A stretch of DNA of 64,000 nt from Pratylenchus scribneri (taxonomy: Eukaryota; Nematoda; Chromadorea; Rhabditida; Pratylenchidae). Both the position numbers and the translations under genes were made by a program. The notes under the pieces are model-generated. The model did not search any database and had not been told where the DNA came from. It saw nothing but the letters and a program-made list of their open reading frames with translations. Of the stretch, positions 34,401 through 40,400 are shown one piece after another (positions within the stretch are counted from its first letter, which is position 1; every line of letters starts with the position of its first letter). Where the stretch lies: assembly GCA_030063045.1 (NCBI GenBank), contig JAQSEB010000054.1:372001-436000 (forward strand), given 5' to 3'.

Positions 34401-37400
34401 CTTCTCTGTCCTTCGGAGGCAACTCAAGTTGCAGGAACGCCTGTTTGATGTCCGCGATGACGGGGATAGGGGAGGTGCGAAAGCGGACGGCCATTCCGGC
34501 CAAGTCCACTAACAGGTTAGGCCCCTTCAATAGGCAATCGTTAAGGGAGGGACGACCAGCGGTCGGATCTAAGACAATCCGCAACTTGTGAGTGATTACT
34601 GGGTGGTGAGGGAGGTAGTGCTCCAGGGAGAATTCCTCCTTTGGAGCAATGGACGATGGGATAGGGAGCGCGGGAGGATCGAGGAACCGGCAGGGAGCTG
34701 GTTCTAAGATGCCTAATTTTTCTTGCTCTCGAAAGACGGCATCATATTTATTGAGTAGTCCGGGCGTGAGGGAAAGGCGCTTCAGTACCGAGCGGAGGCG
34801 GCCCAAGGCAACGTGGAAGTTATGAGGAAGGGGAGGGTTTGGTTCCCTCCAGGGCCACCCAACCTCATATCTCCCGCTGGGGAGCTTCCTGACGGATGCT
34901 CTGAATAAGGCCATCGCTCGCTCATCCTCTCCCTCAAGGCATTCAGAAATGCCGATGCTTTCTAAGGCCCAGAAGGTTCGAAGTTCAGCAGCGGAAGGGA
35001 AAGGGCCATCGGGCAAGGTGACTACTCCTATCAAGGAGGGCAAAGGAGAGGGGGAGGGGGATGGAAAAGGCAGTTGACCCCCCAAGACTGGGCCAAAGGC
35101 AGTTTGAATCAGGTAAAGGAAGGGGGAAAGGGGGCGCACCGGCCCAATAAATTGCCAGAACCTAGAAACGCCAATAAGAATTTGGGGTTCTTCCAAAACT
35201 GGGGCTGTGAAAGCCAACAATTCACGAGCGGAGACCCATGGCGGTGTTTCGGCAGGAAGAGGAAGGGAGCGAACCGGTGAGGCAATTCTCGGGGTCTGCT
35301 GAAGGACCACCTCTTCCCATCCTCCATCCTCTCGTTGGATTTGGATGGAGTAAGAGGGGGAGTTATAACGGAGAGTAGGGGCACTTTCGCCAAAAACGGC
35401 GATATTCAACTCCCGATTCCCCAATTGAGTGGGCTGGAGTCGCTTAACCAGCTGGGAGGAGATGAAGTCCACTTCTGCGCCGGGGTCATAGATCAAAAGG
35501 GCTGACACTTCTTCACATCCCCCAGGGGCCCGGGCAATGACCTTCCGGGTCATGAGGAGGGCGGCGGAGTTTTGGATGGCAGTAACTACTAATTCCCCTG
35601 CAGGGGAGTCCGGACTGGAAGGCACAGGAGCGCCTGAGCCAATTGGAACCGCATTGGCACCAGAGACGAAGGGGGGAGTGGGCTGCACCATTTGGCCATC
35701 GAAAAGGGGCGGAATTGGTTGATGGTCATCGAGGGTCAACAGGGCCTGGTGAGGCACAGGCTGGAGGCTGGTGGAATTATTTTGACGGGACGAGTTCCCA
35801 CCTTTTTGGGGGTTGGCCCTAGGTGGAGGATTTTGCGCTTGATTGGGTCGGGCGAGAACCCGAAAGGGAAGAGGAGGGCCATTTCCACTCCCTGAACTCT
35901 CACTACTTGGGGATTGAATGGCCTGTCGGTAGAGGGCCTCACAAAGGATAAAGTGATGGCGGCCGCCACAAGTGCGGCAAGGTTTCCCATTCTCACACTG
36001 GGAACTGGTGTGGCCTTCTACCAGGCAGACCCAGCACCTTTTCTGATCCGCTAAGCGCCTTTTCTTATCAACGGGGGTGGGGAAGGTCGGACATTGACTC
36101 GGGAAATGGCCCTCTTGGAGGCAGAGGGAACATGGACGATTCGGTGGTCGACCTCCTGCCGGAGTGGGGTTAACTGATTGAGAGGGGGGAGCTTGTTGCT
36201 GAGGGAGGGGTTCAGCCACCGCAATGAAAGCCCTATGCCAATCACTCTCCTTTTTGGAGGGGTCCTGTCCTTTGGGTTTAGAACGAGAGTCGGCCATTTC
36301 TTTCCCAGGTGGTTTGGGGGGACCAGAGGGGGCCCTTCTGGTTACACGCTCAATCTCCTCCTTCTCAGAAACCAATTCATCCAACTCCCGGCGCCAGACC
36401 GAAAGGTCCCAGACCTTCCTAGAGCGCCGTTCAACCTTACAGAGTTCGGACAGAATGGGGGCAGGCAATTTGGACTTCAGGGCCCGGAGGAGGGCAGCAT
36501 CTTCATTAAGGGAGCCCCTTTTCTCTAACTGTCGACAATTCCGCTCCACAAGGTCCACAAAATCCCGGAGGCCTTTAGTCGTGCCAGATATGGGGGGAAG
36601 CTCAAGCAGTTGATCCAATAGGTGGTCTGCTCGCTTGCGACCATTCCCAAATCGCTGCTGGAGGGTTTCGACGACGAGCTTGTAATTATCCCCCTCGCAA
36701 TCGAACCCCGAGACGGCTCGGTGGGCCGGACTCCCAGCCACTAACTGCCCCAAGAGGTAGGACAATTTCAATTGGTTTGGCAGGTCGTCATTGCTATGAA
36801 CAGCAAAGTCGAATATTTGCCAAAACTGCGGCCACTCCGCAGGATCCCCAGAGAATTGTTGCAAGCGTACTTTGGGGAGCTGTACGGTAGCTCGGGCGGC
36901 ACTTGGGCCCGGCTGACGCCGACGGGGTTCGTCGGGAGAGGGGGAGCGGGAGCTGAGCGGGGAGAAGGCCGCTCGCCGCGGCATAGTACGAAAGGGGGGA
37001 TTGGAGTTGGCCCCAAACCGGACTTTGGGGTATGATCCATCCGAAATTGGCTGGGGGCGCGAAGGGGGATTGCGCGATTGAGCCACATTCCCGCCAAATG
37101 AGGGAAAGGGGAAACGAGGCGAGGAAGCTGACCTAAGATTGTTGGGGGCCCTTTGACCCTGGTGAAATTGGGGATTATGCTGGGGGGCAGCATTGATCAC
37201 ATTTGGGGCGGCTTGGACCTGAGGAATGAGTTGGGGATTGGGCTCAGGAGCAGCATTTTGCCGTAAGGGGGCCGAGAAATTGGGTTGAAGAGAGGCAAAA
37301 AGGCTAGCTGTATCATCAAGATTGACGATAGCCGAGCGGGCATTAACTTGGGGAGAGGGGTTTTGGTTCCCTCCGTTTGGGGTGGAAGTGGCTAAGGGCT

Positions 37401-40400
37401 GAAGGTTCCCGATGGGATTGCCATTCACCTCACCATCTCGCCGAGAAACTCGGGAGGAAGCCCGAGAACCCATTCCGGAAAGTTCCTCGGCTCTTTCCTC
37501 TTCAGTTGCCACATTTCGGCGCAAATCTTCAGCTAGGTGTATTGCGCGCTGGAGGAAATCGACCATTGGTTCACCCGTTGGCTGATAACGGATAAAGGCA
37601 TCTCCTTCAACAGGGGCGCGGCGGGCGTTCAAGCCACCCAACATGTCCGCCCAGCGGTCGAGCTGGTGACGACCGGTTTGAACCTCAGTTTGGATTGATC
37701 CAATGAGGGTTAGGGCGGAGTCGCGGCGGCGGGCGAAAAACTCCTCCTCCGTTTCACCCTCGGGGGGAGCTTCCTCCCGGATGAGGCTGATGGCGCGTGC
37801 CATAAAGTCGCGTAAACGGTGGACCACACCGTCCAACGCCACACGATAAGGGAGGGATGCAACCGTCTCGGGAGCGGGATCCTCGTTATTTGCTTGGGGG
37901 TTAGCCATTGAGGAGAGGGAAAGTAATTGAGAGAGAGATGAAATTTCGGACAAGATGTCCTCCAGTGGGGCTTTGATGGGTCAAAGCTAGGCGAACAAAA
38001 ACTTTAGAGTTTTCGCTCGAGCCAATAAGCAAGGAAAGTGAGAGGGGAATTAGGATGCGATTTTATTTAGCAAGTTGAGCTGGAAGGAAAGGGAGGATGA
38101 ATAAATTGATGAAGATTTAGGCCAATTGGAGAAAATGAGGCCGATAGTTAGGCCAAAAGGGGGATAAGAGAGGGTGGCAACTTTTAACACTTGGCAGCAA
38201 ACTAATAATCAGTCGCTGATTGGCTCATTCTGGAAACAGGCAAATCCGAATGGGGTCAAAGCACCCAAAAACCATCAAAAATGGGATATTTGAACCAAAA
38301 ATTGGGGGGTGAGAGGATAAGCAGCCAGATTTGGTTGCCCCTTGGTCAACTACTTGGGATAATTGAAGAGGCTGGGAATGGGGCTAACTCAATCCATTGA
38401 AATATTTAGGGGAGGACTTCCAAGTCCTCAAAAAGTTAGTCCAATATGTGAGATTATGAGTGGCCACCAAATTCAACAAGAATTTGATGTACACAAAAAG
38501 GCAAGGATGGATGAATGGTTAAGAAAGAGGGAGGATGAATGGCCAAAGAAGATGGGAAAAATGCCACAAAGGGATAGCGCTTAACTGGAAACGAGCATAG
38601 AGGGAGAATTTAGAAAAGGATGGGGAGGCAAGCTTTGAAATTCAATGGCATAATTGAGGAATTATCCAAATGCCATTAAAACAAAGATTTTCCAAGTGAA
38701 TACGCATCGCCGGGTGTGGGGGATTAGCTTGCAAAATGTAAAGTGGAGATGGGATGGGACGGAGACGGTCCAAAATGGCAAAAATGGGAGGGGCGGAGTT
38801 GGCGGGTACGGTAACCGATGGATAGAAAAGGATGGGAGTGGTGGGCAAAAATTAATGGACAAAAATAGAATGTAAAAGTGAAAAATTCCGCGATATTTTT
38901 ACGCGATAACAAGTTTGCCCAAAGGGCAAACCTTGAAAACATGTCCATAGGACATGTTTATGAAATGGATAAAATGGAAAATGGTGTGAATGGCACGAAT
39001 GAACCGCGGTAAAATGGATGGGTATGGGGAGAGGAGACTGATGGCCAAATGCGATAAGGAAAAGAAATGTTGAGAGAGGGGAGGGGGGATGGGATTGAAA
39101 AGCTCCGGCAAGAAGAAGGGACAAAAGTGGCCGGCAAAAAGTAAGGGCAAAAGTGTGATCGCCAGCAGATGGTAAAATGTCCCAGAAAAAGGGAGAAGGG
39201 GACAAGGAATGGAATTCAAAAAAAGCGCCGGCCAAAAGGAAGGACAAAAGGGCCGGCAAAAAGGAAGGACAAAAGTGAATCGCCAGCAAATGGTGAAATG
39301 TCCCAGAAGAAGGGGAAGGGGGACAAGGAATTTGAGAAAAGCGCAGGCAATGGGGTGAGCGCAAGCAGGGCCAAAATGGCAGATGTGGTAAACAGGGCCG
39401 GGGAGGGGGCATCGGCCATTTGGATGCAGCTGGGACAAAAGTGGGAAAAGTGTTATTTGGCCGATTGGAATTCGCAGGGAATAGATAGGGGAAGGATGGA
39501 TGCTTTGTTCACCCAAATTGAAAGGAAGAAAATGTGGAGAAGGACGGTGCTGGGTCATAGGATGGGCAAAATGGAGGGGAATGGGGTTTGGCGAATTGGA
39601 ATTTGTTTATTGTGATTGGGAAAGGAGGATGGAAGGGAAGGGTGATGGGGCTAGGCCAACAATTGCGCAAGGATGCGAAGCAATTCCCAAGAAAAAATGG
39701 AAAATGCTAATGAGGGTCGAACAGACTAAGCAGAAGGGAAGGGAGTATGGCGTTTTGGCAAAATCGAATGGGAAAAAGGACATTGAACATAAATAATCGC
39801 TTAGAGCGGAAGCGAATTATTTGAGCAAAATTGAGCGGGCAATGCGCAAACTTTGGGAAAAGGATGATAATGGAACTGGAAAAGGCCCTAAATTGAGAAA
39901 ATAAATATTAAGGAAGAAGGGAATTCAGAATTATGGCAAAGAGAGGAAAGTGACCCGTACGGGGCTCCAATTGTCGCCCGGGGCCAAATTTTGGGAGGTT
40001 GGCCAACCCCGCCGGCCGGGAGGTCCGGAGCTTCCCCCTGCCTCGGATGGGGGCCCGGGTGGGACATTGATGCCGGTTTAAGACCGAATTGGGGGTAGGG
40101 GCTCCACCCAGTCATTGTTGATGGGGACTGGGACCCAAAGGCCAAAATGGGCCAAATCACGGATGATTCGGCATAAGTGGGTAAGGGGTAACTTGGAAAG
40201 AGGATCGGAGATCAAAACGGAGGAATTGAAGAATGGAAGAGTAGGGAAAGGAAGAGGGTAGGACGGCATAAAAGCCTGTTGAAGAAGGAGGGATAATCAG
40301 CGGGGATTCTGATTAATCCCACCGAAGGGGGAGATTATCGGTGGGAATTCCGATTAATCTCGCTGACGGGGGGCGGCTGACTGGCCCTGAGGATGGAATG

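Noticed and set aside
25069..36613. Many plus-strand open frames of 60-163 codons across the retroelement
   Set aside because: They are shadows caused by the strong purine bias of the plus strand; the minus-strand frames carry the recognisable domains.
38899..39615. Open frames on both strands in the retroelement leader
   Set aside because: Composition is low complexity (Pro/Phe/Ser or Lys/Gly) and follows from the purine bias and an internal duplication; no family likeness.
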